This document shows positions 31,532 through 40,818 of a stretch of 64,000 nt of DNA, piece after piece. Origin of the DNA: Neotabrizicola shimadae (GTDB taxonomy: Bacteria > Pseudomonadota > Alphaproteobacteria > Rhodobacterales > Rhodobacteraceae); the NCBI RefSeq assembly GCF_019623905.1, contig NZ_CP069370.1, positions 1,612,001 to 1,676,000 on the forward strand, in the 5' to 3' direction. The translations under genes were made by a program, and so were the position numbers. How positions within the stretch are numbered: position 1 is the first letter of the stretch; each line of letters starts with the position of its first letter. The notes beneath the pieces were generated by a model, which did not search any database, was not told the origin of the DNA, and saw only the letters and a program-made list of their open reading frames with translations.

Positions 31532-32272
31532 ATGTTCATCCGCCGCATTCTTCCCGCCGCCCTGCTGGCCTGCACCGTTGCCCTGCCTGCGGCGGCCGAG
31601 ATGACCGATGTCGAGCGGGATGAGCTGCGCGAGGAAATCCGCGCCTATCTGCTGGAAAACCCCGAGGTGCTGGTCGAGGCGATGAACGAGTTGCAAGCAC
31701 GCGAGGAGAAGGCCTCGGCGAGCCGCGATGTTGAGATGGTCAGGACCAATGCCGAGGCGATCTTCAAGGACGCGAATTCCTGGGTGGGCGGCAATCCGGA
31801 CGGTGACATCACCATTGTCGAGTTCATGGACTATCGCTGCGGCTATTGCCGCAAGGCCTATGAAGAGGTGGACGAGCTGGTGAAGTCGGATGGCAACATC
31901 CGCTATGTCGTCAAGGAGTTCCCGATCCTGGGCGAGCAGTCGGTGCTGTCGTCGCGCTTTGCCATCGCGGTGCGCCAGTTGCATGGCGATGCGGCCTACA
32001 AGCAGGCCTATGATGCGCTGATTACCCTGCGCGGCGATGCAACGGCGGAGTCTCTGACCACCGTGGCCGGCAAGCTGGGCCTGGACCCGGCGCCGATCCT
32101 GGCGCGGATGGACAGCGACGAGGTGACGGCGGTGATCGCGGCCAACCACGAGCTTGCGAACACGCTGGAGATCTCGGGAACGCCGACCTTCGTGATCGAC
32201 GAGACCATGGTGCGCGGCTATGTGCCGCTGGACGGGATGCGGCAGATCGTGGCGGGCGCACGCGAGGGCTGA
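31532..32272 (+). CDS. DsbA-family thiol:disulfide oxidoreductase
   Basis: 246 residues with a signal peptide cleaved near residue 22 (TVALPAAAE), a helical N-terminal extension (ELREEIRAYLLENPEVLVEAMNEL), and a thioredoxin-like DsbA domain with the active-site CxxC Cys103-Cys106 (MDYRCGYCRKA). The cis-Pro loop is ISGTPTFVI. The N-terminal helix resembles ScsC/Com1-type periplasmic isomerases, which can oligomerise through it. The ATG at 31532 follows CGAGG; a TTG one codon earlier is also open. Confidence 0.9.
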   Translation: MFIRRILPAALLACTVALPAAAEMTDVERDELREEIRAYLLENPEVLVEAMNELQAREEKASASRDVEMVRTNAEAIFKDANSWVGGNPDGDITIVEFMDYRCGYCRKAYEEVDELVKSDGNIRYVVKEFPILGEQSVLSSRFAIAVRQLHGDAAYKQAYDALITLRGDATAESLTTVAGKLGLDPAPILARMDSDEVTAVIAANHELANTLEISGTPTFVIDETMVRGYVPLDGMRQIVAGAREG

Positions 32273-32364
32273 GGCCCGGGTTCGGTTGGGTCGAGCCAGC
32301 GAATTTTCGCGATAGGTCTGAGGCCTGGCGTCGCGGTTCGGGCGCGGGGAAGCGCCCAGCCCCG

Positions 32365-33492
32365 CTACTCTGCCGCCTCGGCGCGTTCGGCTGCCTCGAT
32401 CTCGGCCGCCTTCTTTTCGACCAGTTCGACGATGTGGTCGATCATCCGGTCATTGCCCATGGTGTGGCTTTGCTTGCCCGCCATGTAGACCATGCCCTTG
32501 CCCGCGCCGCCGCCGGTGAAGCCGATGTCGGTCATCAGCGCCTCGCCGGGACCGTTGACCACGCAGCCGATGATGCTGAGGCTCATCGGTGTCTTGATGT
32601 GTTCCAGCCGCTTTTCCAGCGCCTCGACCGTCTTGATGACGTCGAAGCCCTGACGTGCGCAGGAAGGGCAGGAGATGATCTGCACGCCGCGCGTGCGCAG
32701 GCCGAGGCTCTTCAGGATTTCGAACCCGACCTTCACCTCTTCCACCGGATCGGCCGAAAGCGAGACGCGGATGGTATCGCCGATGCCGAACCAGAGAAGC
32801 GAGCCAAGGCCGATGGCGGATTTGACCGTGCCCGAGATCAGGCCCCCGGCTTCGGTGATGCCAAGGTGGATGGGGGCATCGGTGGCCTGGGCGAGCTGCT
32901 GATAGGCGGCGGCGGCCAGGAAGACATCGGAGGCTTTCACCGAAATCTTGAATTCGTGAAAGTCGTTGTCCTGCAACAGCTTGATATGGTCGAGCCCGCT
33001 TTCCACCATGGCATCCGGGCAAGGCTCGCCGTATTTGTCCAGGAGGTGCTTTTCCAGCGAGCCGGCGTTGACGCCGATGCGGATGGAACAGCCGTGATCC
33101 TTGGCGGCGCGCACCACCTCGGCCACGCGCTTTGCATCCCCGATGTTGCCGGGGTTGATGCGGAGGCAGGCGGCGCCGGCTTCGGCCGCCTCGATCGCGC
33201 GCTTGTAGTGGAAATGGATGTCCGCGACGATCGGGACCGGGCTTTCGGCGACGATCTCGCGGAGCGCGCGGGTGCTGTCGACATCGGGGGTCGAGATGCG
33301 CACGATGTCGGCGCCGGCGATGGCGGCGCGCTGGACCTGGTCCAGCGTGGCCTTCACGTCGGTGGTGAGCGTGTTGGTCATGGTCTGCACCGAGATCGGT
33401 GCATCACCGCCCACGAGAACCTTGCCCACTCGAATCTGGCGCGAGGGGCGGCGTTCGATGTTGCGCCAGGGGCGGATGGGGTTGAGCGACAT
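32365..33492 (-). CDS. ispG: 4-hydroxy-3-methylbut-2-en-1-yl diphosphate synthase
   Basis: A 375-residue Fe-S enzyme of the MEP isoprenoid pathway (GcpE). The N-terminal TIM-barrel signature is [20 protein letters not shown], with [14 protein letters not shown] and LRINPGNIG. Fe-S cysteines are in [14 protein letters not shown] and [11 protein letters not shown]. It lies downstream of the rodZ-like gene by 71 bases, the same order as rodZ-ispG in many Proteobacteria. Confidence 0.97.
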   Translation of the reverse strand: MSLNPIRPWRNIERRPSRQIRVGKVLVGGDAPISVQTMTNTLTTDVKATLDQVQRAAIAGADIVRISTPDVDSTRALREIVAESPVPIVADIHFHYKRAIEAAEAGAACLRINPGNIGDAKRVAEVVRAAKDHGCSIRIGVNAGSLEKHLLDKYGEPCPDAMVESGLDHIKLLQDNDFHEFKISVKASDVFLAAAAYQQLAQATDAPIHLGITEAGGLISGTVKSAIGLGSLLWFGIGDTIRVSLSADPVEEVKVGFEILKSLGLRTRGVQIISCPSCARQGFDVIKTVEALEKRLEHIKTPMSLSIIGCVVNGPGEALMTDIGFTGGGAGKGMVYMAGKQSHTMGNDRMIDHIVELVEKKAAEIEAAERAEAAE

Positions 33493-33563
33493 GGGGCCGG
33501 ACCTCGGGTTCGGGTTCCTGCCCTAGATAGCCCCGCGAGCCGCCCGCCGCAACGACGCTGCGG

Positions 33564-34811
33564 TCATTCCGAAGGGGCTGCGGCGGGATCTGCCGAGGGG
33601 TTCACGGCGCTGGCATCGGCCACGGCGAGGAACTTCGCCAGGTCGACATCGCCCGACAGGTCGGCGACGGCGAACTTCTCGGTCAGGGCCTGGGGCGAAA
33701 GCTCGACATTCTTGACGACCTGGGCGCCGGGAGCTGCCGGGCCGTAGGTCTGGCCGTTGACCGCGAAATAGACCGAGCCGGAGTTGCCGGCGCGCAGTTT
33801 CGCGGGTTCTTCCAGTTGCGGCACGGCATAGCGCTCGCCGGCGTCGAGGATCTTTTCGAACAGCACGGTGCCGTCGGCAGCCTGCACGCGCACCCAGGAG
33901 GGACGCACGGCCAGAAGCTCCACCGGAGCCTTTGCATCGGCAACGACCTGGACCTCGCCCGTTGCCGGATCCTGGGCGGCGGCTTCGGCCACGGCAGACT
34001 CGATGGCGTTCGGCGCGGCTGCGGTTCCATCGCGCGGGTTGATGGCGGCGATGGGGCCATCGCGTGAGGTCATCACCGGCACGTCCAGCGCCTGGGGCCG
34101 GTACAGCCGGTCCAGCGCATCGGGGCGGGCCGGGTCAAGCGCGGGATCGAGCGCGGCGGTATCGGTGGCTTCGGGGGCCGAACGGACCAGCGGGGCCGAT
34201 CCCTGGACATTGCCGATGGGGTCGATGTCGGCCACCACGGCGGGGGCCTGTTCCACCGGGGCCAGCTGGACGCGCTGCACTTCCTGCAGCACCGACCAGC
34301 CGCCATAGCCAAGCGCGCCGATCAGCGCGACCAGCACGAGGACGGAGCCGACTGCGCCAGGTTCGATGCGGGCGAAGAGGCTTTCGCCCCGCGGAATGAA
34401 GGTGGCGTTCGGGTCGGCGAAGGGATCGCGCACCTCGACCGAGGGGCGCACCCGCGCGGCGGCGATGGCCGGCGAGGAGGCGGCGGCCGACATGCCATGC
34501 GCGGGCTGGAAGTTCGCCTCGCGGCAGAAGCGGGCGAAGGCCTCGTCCGGGTTCATGCCAAGGTAGCGGGCGTAGGAGCGAACATAACCCGCGACGAAAC
34601 CGGGGGTTTCGAAGGCCGAGATATCGGCATTCTCGATCGCCGCGATGTAGGTCGCCTTGATCTTCAACTCGCGCTGGACGTCCAGGAGCGACTTGCCGAG
34701 AGTTGCCCGTTCGCCGCGCATGAGGTCGCCAAGTCGAAGATCGAAGTCGTCAAAGCCCTTTGGCTTGTCCGCCTCATCCGGCGTCGAAGGTCTGCCCCTC
34801 CAACCGATCAT
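33564..34811 (-). CDS. rodZ: RodZ-like helix-turn-helix membrane protein
   Basis: About 415 residues: an N-terminal HTH_25 domain (RLGDLMRGERATLGKSLLDVQRELKIKATYIAAIENAD), one membrane helix (VGSVLVLVALIGALGYGGWSV), a low-complexity periplasmic linker, and a C-terminal DUF4115 domain (VRPSWVRVQAADGTVLFEKILDAGERYAVP). This is the layout of RodZ, which links MreB to the cell-elongation machinery. The start at 34811 (MIGWRGRPSTPDEADK) is uncertain because no strong ribosome-binding site is visible; an ATG lies 17 codons earlier. Confidence 0.83.
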   Translation of the reverse strand: MIGWRGRPSTPDEADKPKGFDDFDLRLGDLMRGERATLGKSLLDVQRELKIKATYIAAIENADISAFETPGFVAGYVRSYARYLGMNPDEAFARFCREANFQPAHGMSAAASSPAIAAARVRPSVEVRDPFADPNATFIPRGESLFARIEPGAVGSVLVLVALIGALGYGGWSVLQEVQRVQLAPVEQAPAVVADIDPIGNVQGSAPLVRSAPEATDTAALDPALDPARPDALDRLYRPQALDVPVMTSRDGPIAAINPRDGTAAAPNAIESAVAEAAAQDPATGEVQVVADAKAPVELLAVRPSWVRVQAADGTVLFEKILDAGERYAVPQLEEPAKLRAGNSGSVYFAVNGQTYGPAAPGAQVVKNVELSPQALTEKFAVADLSGDVDLAKFLAVADASAVNPSADPAAAPSE

Positions 34812-34903
34812 CCGGCCTGCCCCATCACTGCCCAGTTGTCCCCCGAGTCGGTCTGACGCCAACCCGCTCTTTGTCGTATTCAGCGAAAGCTAGCACAAGG
34901 CAA

Positions 34904-34919
34904 GCGCATTTGCATGCGC
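34904..34919 (-). terminator. Small hairpin after hemA
   Basis: A perfect GCGCAT-TTGC-ATGCGC hairpin begins ten bases beyond the hemA stop. There is no T run, so it may be a weak terminator or part of the rodZ promoter region. Confidence 0.35.
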
Positions 34920-34929
34920 AGAAGGATAG

Positions 34930-36156
34930 TCAGGCGCTGGCCTCGGCACGATTCAGCGCGCAGTGCTGCCAGAGCGCGTCCATCGCCTTCACGAGGCGGT
35001 CGATGTGGTCGGCGCCATGCACCGGAGAGGGCGTGAAACGCAGCCGTTCCGTGCCGCGCGGGACGGTCGGGAAGTTGATCGGCTGGACGTAAATCCCGTG
35101 ATCTTCCAACAGCATGTCGGACAGCATCTTGCAATGGATGGGGTTGCCGACATGCACGGGCACAATATGCGAGCCATGGTCGATGATCGGCAGGCCCAGA
35201 CCCTTGAGCCGCATCTTCAGGATGCGGGCGTTCAGCTGCTGGCCGTCGCGCAGGTGTTGGGCGGTCTTGAGATGGCGCACGGAAGCCGCCGCGCCGGCCG
35301 CGATGGCGGGGGGCAGCGAGGTGGTGAAGATGAAGCCGGGGGCATAGCTGCGCACCGCATCCACCATCTTCGCACTTGCAGCAATGTAGCCGCCGAAAAC
35401 CCCGTAGGCCTTTGCCAGCGTGGCGTTGATGATGTCGATCCGGTGCATCTGGCCATCGCGTTCGGCGACGCCCGCACCGCGCGGGCCGTACATGCCGACG
35501 GCGTGAACCTCGTCGATATAGGTCAAGGCGCCGAATTCTTCGGCAGCGTCACAGATCGCGGCGATGGGGCCGAAGTCGCCGTCCATCGAGTAGATCGATT
35601 CGAAGGCGATCAGCTTGGGCGCGGCCGGGTCGTCGGCGGCCAGAAGCTCGCGCAGGTGGGCCACGTCGTTGTGGCGGAAGATGCGCTTTTCGCCACCGCC
35701 ACGGCGCACGCCCTCGATCATCGAGGCGTGGTTCAGGGCGTCGGAATAGATGATGAGGCCGGGCAACAGCGTCCGCAGCGTCGAGAGCGTGGCATCATTG
35801 GCGATATAGGCGGAACCGAAGACCAGCGCGGCCTCCTTGCCGTGCAGGTCGGCCAGTTCGGCCTCGAGCGCCTTGTGATACAGCGTGGTGCCCGAGATGT
35901 TGCGCGTGCCGCCCGAACCCGCGCCGGTGGCATCCAGCGCTTCGTGCATGGCCGAAAGCACCACCGGGTGCTGGCCCATGCCCAGATAGTCGTTGCCGCA
36001 CCAGACGGTGATTTCCTTGGTGGAGCCGTCCGGGCGCTTCCAGGTGGCGAGCGGATAGGCGCCCTTCTTGCGTTCGATGTCGATGAACGTGCGGTAACGG
36101 CCTTCCTCGTGCAGGCGGTTCAGGGCTTTGTCGAGGGCGGCATCGTAGCGGCTCAT
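34930..36156 (-). CDS. hemA: 5-aminolevulinate synthase (C4 pathway)
   Basis: A 408-residue PLP enzyme that condenses glycine and succinyl-CoA, the first step of haem and any tetrapyrrole synthesis in Alphaproteobacteria. Visible features are [43 protein letters not shown] and the PLP lysine in [15 protein letters not shown]. The start [24 protein letters not shown] follows GGAG and matches known HemA N termini. The FnrL-like box upstream fits the known oxygen control of hemA in Rhodobacter. Whether the organism is phototrophic cannot be seen here. Confidence 0.96.
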   Translation of the reverse strand: MSRYDAALDKALNRLHEEGRYRTFIDIERKKGAYPLATWKRPDGSTKEITVWCGNDYLGMGQHPVVLSAMHEALDATGAGSGGTRNISGTTLYHKALEAELADLHGKEAALVFGSAYIANDATLSTLRTLLPGLIIYSDALNHASMIEGVRRGGGEKRIFRHNDVAHLRELLAADDPAAPKLIAFESIYSMDGDFGPIAAICDAAEEFGALTYIDEVHAVGMYGPRGAGVAERDGQMHRIDIINATLAKAYGVFGGYIAASAKMVDAVRSYAPGFIFTTSLPPAIAAGAAASVRHLKTAQHLRDGQQLNARILKMRLKGLGLPIIDHGSHIVPVHVGNPIHCKMLSDMLLEDHGIYVQPINFPTVPRGTERLRFTPSPVHGADHIDRLVKAMDALWQHCALNRAEASA

Positions 36157-36234
36157 CTGGCTCTCCGGGCTCGGGCCTGTCTTCGGACGGCATCTGCGGT
36201 GGCGGCACCTTGCAGAGCGTGGGAAGACGCGACC

Positions 36235-36248
36235 TTGACTTGGGTCAA
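36235..36248. promoter_or_regulatory. FnrL-like box upstream of hemA
   Basis: TTGAC-TTGG-GTCAA is a perfect-arm inverted repeat with FNR spacing, 79 bases before the hemA start codon. FnrL control of hemA is established in Rhodobacter sphaeroides. The right arm is GTCAA instead of the consensus ATCAA, so binding strength may differ. Confidence 0.6.
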
Positions 36249-36297
36249 TCGCGGGGCCGGGGAAAGGGGACAAAACGCCGCCCTGCCCCGATGCGGT

Positions 36298-36858
36298 TCA
36301 GTTCTGGATCACCACCGTGCAGTCGGTGACTTCGGGGTTGCGGGCGGCACAATCGGCAAGCGCGGCTTCGACCCCCTTGCCCACGCCCCATCCGCCTGTG
36401 CTGGGCGAGATGGCGAAGGCGCCGTCCTTGCGGGGATAGCCGTCCTTGAACCCCTCGGTCGCTTGCGACGAGAGCTGGAAGCCCTTGTCCTTCCAGCCCT
36501 TCGGCTGGATCACGGCCGCGACGATGCAGTCGGCCTTGCCCTTCTTCTTCTTGTTGCAGTCGGCGATGGCGAAGGCAGAGGCCGCCTGGATGTCGTGGAA
36601 GTTCACGGCCATCGAGCTCGCCTCGGTCAGCGGGCCGTCGTCGGGCGAGATTGCAAAGGCTCCATAATAGGGCTGCGCGGCCCCGACCTGTTGCAGGGCG
36701 GTGGCGACATTCGCGGGCAGGTTGGCCTCGGGCAGGACGATCACTTCGGCCTTGCCGGCCGGATAAAGCGCCTTCTTCGCCTTGGACCCGGTTAGCGTTT
36801 CGGCAGAGGCCGGAACGGCGAGGGCGGCAAGGCAGACAGCGAGAGCAAGGGTGCGCAT
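36298..36858 (-). CDS. Secreted protein with two DUF4189-like repeats
   Basis: 186 residues with a clear signal peptide (MRTLALAVCLAALAVPASA). Two units repeat the pattern GAFAISP ... AxAxADC ... DCxVV: YYGAFAISPDDG..AIADCNKKKKGKADCIVAAV, then DGAFAISPSTGGWGVGKGVEAALADCAARNPEVTDCTVVIQN. This resembles the DUF4189 family, whose paired cysteines probably form disulfides, but the assignment is by eye. It lies upstream of hemA on the same strand with about 140 bases between them; no functional link to haem is visible. Confidence 0.65.
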   Translation of the reverse strand: MRTLALAVCLAALAVPASAETLTGSKAKKALYPAGKAEVIVLPEANLPANVATALQQVGAAQPYYGAFAISPDDGPLTEASSMAVNFHDIQAASAFAIADCNKKKKGKADCIVAAVIQPKGWKDKGFQLSSQATEGFKDGYPRKDGAFAISPSTGGWGVGKGVEAALADCAARNPEVTDCTVVIQN

Positions 36859-37028
36859 GGACGATTCCGCAATCAGATCAAGGAGGATATAGCCGAGCTC
36901 CGCGGCACTGGACAGGGGACCAAAGGCTGATAGGGTCCCGCCCGGCGATATGCGGGCGGGATCGCGCCGAAGATTGGGTTCGCCCGCCCGGATCGCAAGA
37001 GCCCAGACCCAAGCCGAAGGAGCACCCC

Positions 37029-38405
37029 ATGAGCCTTGCCCCCGTACTTGATCGCATCGACCGCGACCTGCCCGAGTCGCTCGAGCGGCTGATGGGACTG
37101 CTGCGCATCCCTTCGATCTCGACCGACCCGGCCTTCAAGGAGGATTGCGCGCGGGCCGCGGACTGGCTGGTGGAGGACCTCAAGGGCCTTGGGTTCGAGG
37201 CGGCCTCGGTGCCGACGCCGGGACATCCGATGGTGGTGGCGCAGGGCGGAACGGGCGGGCGGCACCTTCTGTTCTACGGGCATTATGACGTGCAGCCGGT
37301 GGACCCGCTGAACCTGTGGCACCGCGATCCCTTCGACCCGGAAATCCAGGACACGCCCAAGGGCAAGGTGATCCGGGCGCGGGGGGCGGCGGATGACAAG
37401 GGGCAGCTCATGACCTTCCTGGAGGCGCTGCGTGCCTGGAAGACGGTGAACGGCACCCTGCCCTGCCGGCTGACGATCTTCCTGGAGGGCGAGGAAGAGT
37501 CGGGTTCGCCCTCGCTGATCCCCTTCATGCAGGAGCATGCAGCCGAGCTGAAGGCCGACCTGGCGCTGATCTGCGACACCGGGCTGCACGAGGACCGGGT
37601 GCCGGCGATCACCACCATGCTGCGCGGGCTTCTGGGGGAAGAGATCACCATCACCGGGCCGGCGATGGACCTGCATTCCGGCGGCTATGGCGGGGCGGCG
37701 ATCAATCCGATCCGGGTGCTGTCGAAGATCCTGGCGGGGCTGCAAGACGAGAATGGCCGCATCCAGGTGCCGGGCTTCTATGACGATGTGGACGAGCTGC
37801 CCGAGGCGATCCGGGCGCAGTGGCAGGCCCTGTCCTTCGATCATGCGAAGTTCCTGGGGGACGTGGGGCTTTCGGTGCCGGCAGGCGAGAAGGACCGCAC
37901 GCCGCTGGAGATGCTGTGGTCGCGCCCGACAGCCGAGGTGAACGGCATCTGGGGTGGCTATACCGGGGCGGGGTTCAAGACGGTGCTGCCGTCTGAGGCC
38001 CATGCCAAGGTGAGCTTCCGGCTGGTCAGCCGGCAGGACCCCGACAAGCTGCGGGCGGCGTTCCGCGACTGGGTGCGGGGGCAGCTGCCGGCGGATTGCA
38101 AGGTGGAGTTCCATGGGCATGGCAACAGCCCGGCCGGGGTGATGGAAATTTCGGACCCGGCCTTCGAGGCGGCGCGGGGGGCCCTGACCGAGGAATGGGG
38201 GGTGCCGGCGGCCTATGTGGGCTGCGGCGGGTCGATCCCGATTGCGGGGTATTTCAAGACCTACCTGGGGATGGATGCCATGCTGATCGGCTTTGGCCGG
38301 GACGATGACCTGATCCATTCGCCCAATGAGAAGTACGATGTGGAGTGCTTCCACAAGGGAATCCGGTCCTGGGCGCGGGTGCTGGACCGGATCGCCAAGG
38401 GGTGA
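37029..38405 (+). CDS. M20 family dipeptidase
   Basis: A 458-residue metallopeptidase of the M20 / ArgE-DapE-CPG2 superfamily. Metal-binding motifs are FYGHYDVQP (first His and Asp), [11 protein letters not shown] (bridging Asp), [11 protein letters not shown] (catalytic Glu pair) and LICDTG. It would hydrolyse dipeptides or related amides in the cytoplasm; the substrate is unknown. The ATG at 37029 has AAGGAG seven bases upstream, which excludes the longer frame from 36651. Repeat copy 4 begins one base after its TGA. Confidence 0.9.
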   Translation: MSLAPVLDRIDRDLPESLERLMGLLRIPSISTDPAFKEDCARAADWLVEDLKGLGFEAASVPTPGHPMVVAQGGTGGRHLLFYGHYDVQPVDPLNLWHRDPFDPEIQDTPKGKVIRARGAADDKGQLMTFLEALRAWKTVNGTLPCRLTIFLEGEEESGSPSLIPFMQEHAAELKADLALICDTGLHEDRVPAITTMLRGLLGEEITITGPAMDLHSGGYGGAAINPIRVLSKILAGLQDENGRIQVPGFYDDVDELPEAIRAQWQALSFDHAKFLGDVGLSVPAGEKDRTPLEMLWSRPTAEVNGIWGGYTGAGFKTVLPSEAHAKVSFRLVSRQDPDKLRAAFRDWVRGQLPADCKVEFHGHGNSPAGVMEISDPAFEAARGALTEEWGVPAAYVGCGGSIPIAGYFKTYLGMDAMLIGFGRDDDLIHSPNEKYDVECFHKGIRSWARVLDRIAKG

Positions 38406-38406
38406 G

Positions 38407-38480
38407 GCGTCCGAGCTCGGACGCTTTCACGAAGTGAATTATTTCAATGGCTTGCCGAAGCGTGTTAACCTGGACTTAAG
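38407..38480 (+). repeat. 74-nt intergenic repeat, copy 4
   Basis: Palindrome GCGTCCGAGCTCGGACGC at 38407-38424, TCAAT at offset 37, TTGC at offset 45, and TTAACCTGGACTTAAG at 38465-38480, the most diverged box, although both TTAA halves remain. The palindrome begins one base after the stop codon of the M20 peptidase gene. On the other side, 130 bases away, is tRNA-Pro. Confidence 0.82.
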
Positions 38481-38610
38481 ATTTGCCCGCAAGCGCCGGG
38501 CACAGGGACAGCCCCCGGTGAGGGCGGCGGGCTGGCCCTTTCCTGCCGAGCCTGCCAAGCCTGCCGCACATTGGCAGGCCAGAAGGGCCGTGCAGCTACC
38601 GGAAAGGGAA

Positions 38611-38687
38611 TGGTCGGGGCGAGAAGATTCGAACTTCCGACCTACGGTACCCAAAACCGTCGCGCTACCAGACTGCGCTACGCCCCG
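38611..38687 (-). tRNA. tRNA-Pro(TGG)
   Basis: On the minus strand a complete 77-base cloverleaf is present: acceptor CGGGGCG paired with CGCCCCG, discriminator A and an encoded CCA (38613-38611), D-loop TAGCGCAGTCTGGTAGCG, anticodon stem ACGGT/ACCGT with loop TTTGGGT (anticodon TGG), and a T-arm containing GTTCGAATC. UGG reads the proline CCA codon and wobbles to others. Confidence 0.96.
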
Positions 38688-39332
38688 ACAGGCCGTTCCT
38701 AGCCGCAGGCGCGCGGGAAGGGAAGAACCTATCCCATACTCCGTGGTAAATCTCTGACTTAAACAGTGGAACTCAACCTGCATTTTCCACATGAATCATT
38801 GACTTGCAGGGCGACGAGGTTGCGGTTCAAGGACCACCCCTCGGGTGAGCATTTGGACCAAGTCGGTCGGGACGATCGAGATCGCCGGCCGCGACAGGAG
38901 GTTCGGGGCACGCGGTGGCTTCCGCGCAAGTCGGCCTGCGGTCGGCAGGCAGGACAAGGGGGTGTCACCGACGGCCTGCGCCTGGCCCTTGATCCCGCCA
39001 CGCGCCATGGCCGTTCCGTCACGTTCCGAGAATTGAAGACGGTCGTCCCTGACCGCAGGATGTACCCCACCTTTGCCGCCATGTGCCACCATGGACGGCG
39101 GCCGACGGGCAAGTGACGGACGCCCGCCCACGCGCCATTGAGAGCAAAGACCCTTGATCTCATGGCCTCACCGGGCGATCCTCAAATGCGAAAACAGGCC
39201 ACAGGGCGGTTCAGTTTACCTGGACCGGAGACTCTTCCGGGCTGCGTCGGGCCAGTGGGACTCGCGTGGCTTCTTGACTGGAAGCTGTGATCGTCTGGCC
39301 GGACCGGCTGCTTGGAGCCATGGAGGTTGCCC
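38688..39332. other. Gene-poor stretch between tRNA-Pro and the methyltransferase
   Basis: About 640 bases without a credible gene. Open frames exist on both strands (for example 38766-39116 plus, 38759-39163 minus), but their translations are Arg/Pro-rich, lack domains, and have no good ribosome-binding sites. The first part (38740-38830) is AT-richer than the genome average. It could be decayed coding sequence or the 5' region of the tRNA gene; I see no integrase or insertion-sequence ends. Confidence 0.5.
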
Positions 39333-40253
39333 GTGGTGACGGGAAAGGGACTTGGACCGGACGGGCCTGGGGCAGAAGGAAGGGTTCACCTTTCCGCCCT
39401 GCCGGCGATGGCCCGGCGGTTCATGTCGCGGCTGTCGCGCAGGCTTGCCCGCTCGGCAACCAGCGGACTTGTGCCTCGATACGAGCCTCGGCCGCCCTCT
39501 GGGCAGACCGTGGCGGACATATTCGCTGGAAGCTGGAAGTCGCATCTGCCTGGAATCGCGGGCACAGGATCGGCCGAGATGTTCGACGATGCGCGCATCG
39601 CCTGGGTCGCCGGGGAACTGCCGGGTGGTCTGGCGGGGCGGTCGGTCTGCGAGATCGGCCCGTTTGAGGGCTACCAGACCCGGCTGCTGAAAGCCCACGG
39701 GGCGGGCGAGGTGACTTCGGTTGAGGCCAATACCTTCAACTATCTGAAATGCCTGTGCGTGCGCGAGATCTACGGGTTCGATGCGGACTATCTTCTGGGA
39801 GACGGGCCAGGCTACCTTGCGGCCTGCGACCGGCGTTTCGACCTGATCTTCGCCTCGGGCGTCCTTTACCACATGCAGGATCCTCTGGGCTTCCTGTCGG
39901 CAGCGGCGGCGCGAACCGACCATCTTTTCCTCTGGACCCACCATTTCCGGCCCGAGCTTCTGGCGCAGGGCCATGCTCAAGCCCAGCATTTCCGACCGGC
40001 ACAGGACAGGCAGAAAGACTGGCGGGGAAGGAGCGTCCGATTGCACGCGCGCAGCTACCGCATCGCGGACTACCGGACGAACATCCCTGCGTATTGGGAG
40101 GGCGGGCAGGAGGACCTGACCTTCTGGCTGGAGCGGGAGGACCTTCTTGCGGTGCTGGCCGACCTTGGGCTGACGAGAATCCGCATCGGCTTTGACGGCG
40201 AGATGGAAGGTGCGCTGCCGGTACTGAGCCTGCTTGCCTCTCGCGGCGGATAG
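39333..40253 (+). CDS. Class I SAM-dependent methyltransferase
   Basis: About 306 residues. The SAM-binding motif I is VCEIGPFEGYQT, followed by VTSVEANTFNYLKC (acidic ribose contact) and FDLIFASGVLYHMQDP, the usual post-motif of Methyltransf_11-type enzymes. The substrate is unknown. The GTG at 39333 has GGAGG six bases upstream and is my choice; ATGs at 39408 and 39423 are alternatives, and the Arg-rich leader before residue 40 has no family look. The gene is flanked by degenerate sequence on both sides, unlike its tightly packed neighbours, which suggests acquired or accessory DNA. Confidence 0.75.
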   Translation: MVTGKGLGPDGPGAEGRVHLSALPAMARRFMSRLSRRLARSATSGLVPRYEPRPPSGQTVADIFAGSWKSHLPGIAGTGSAEMFDDARIAWVAGELPGGLAGRSVCEIGPFEGYQTRLLKAHGAGEVTSVEANTFNYLKCLCVREIYGFDADYLLGDGPGYLAACDRRFDLIFASGVLYHMQDPLGFLSAAAARTDHLFLWTHHFRPELLAQGHAQAQHFRPAQDRQKDWRGRSVRLHARSYRIADYRTNIPAYWEGGQEDLTFWLEREDLLAVLADLGLTRIRIGFDGEMEGALPVLSLLASRGG

Positions 40254-40818
40254 GAGTCGGGGCGTCTTCAAGCGGTCCTGACAAGCGGCGGCACAGCTCC
40301 TCCTCAGATCTTGTATCGAGGAGGTGCAGAGTTGAAGCTGAAAAGGTCGCTCTTCGCCCATGCAAACGGCCCTGTGGCGGCGCCGGTCCGCGCGGGAATC
40401 TCCAAGGATTTCAGAATGGACAGCGACGCGGCGCCTTCTTCAGGATCCAGCGGACCGCAAGATCCGGCTGAGCCGGACCTTTGCTCCCAAGTCCGCCGGG
40501 AACTCTGGCTGGGTTGAAGCGATGCCATGGACGCGACCGACGGCAGACGGGAGCGTTTGAACGGGGCCTGGGCCAAAACCTACGGGGCCGCCCGGTCCAT
40601 TCCCCGAACCCAGACGGCGGCATCACCGGCCAGGAGGGCCGGACAGGAGGGCCGGACAGGCCGGCATTGTCCAGACCCTGACGTGGACGTCCGGGTGCGC
40701 TGCCTTTGACAGGGGGCGAGGGGTTGTGACGGAAGCAAACGATAGCGGGCTCTTCGGGAAGGTCCGGGCCATCGCGCGCGTCACAGGTCTTTCCTGCCCC
40801 TCGGGTCTTTCCTGCACC
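40254..40818. other. Gene-poor stretch with short tandem repeats
   Basis: No credible gene in 565 bases. A 13-base unit AGGAGGGCCGGAC is repeated twice at 40632-40657. An 18-base unit (GGTCTTTCCTGC-C/A-CCTC-G/A) occurs twice at 40786-40821, next to the DUF192 stop. The open frames present are Arg/Pro-rich and look non-coding. Probably decayed accessory sequence. Confidence 0.5.

Noticed and set aside
38759-39163. Open frames between tRNA-Pro and the methyltransferase as genes
   Set aside because: Several frames overlap on both strands with no ribosome-binding site, no domain and Arg/Pro-rich translations; none can be preferred.
38611-39332. Genomic island integrated at tRNA-Pro
   Set aside because: Islands usually insert at the tRNA 3' end, which here faces the M20 peptidase gene. 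The odd DNA is on the 5' side, and there is no integrase or direct repeat of the tRNA end.
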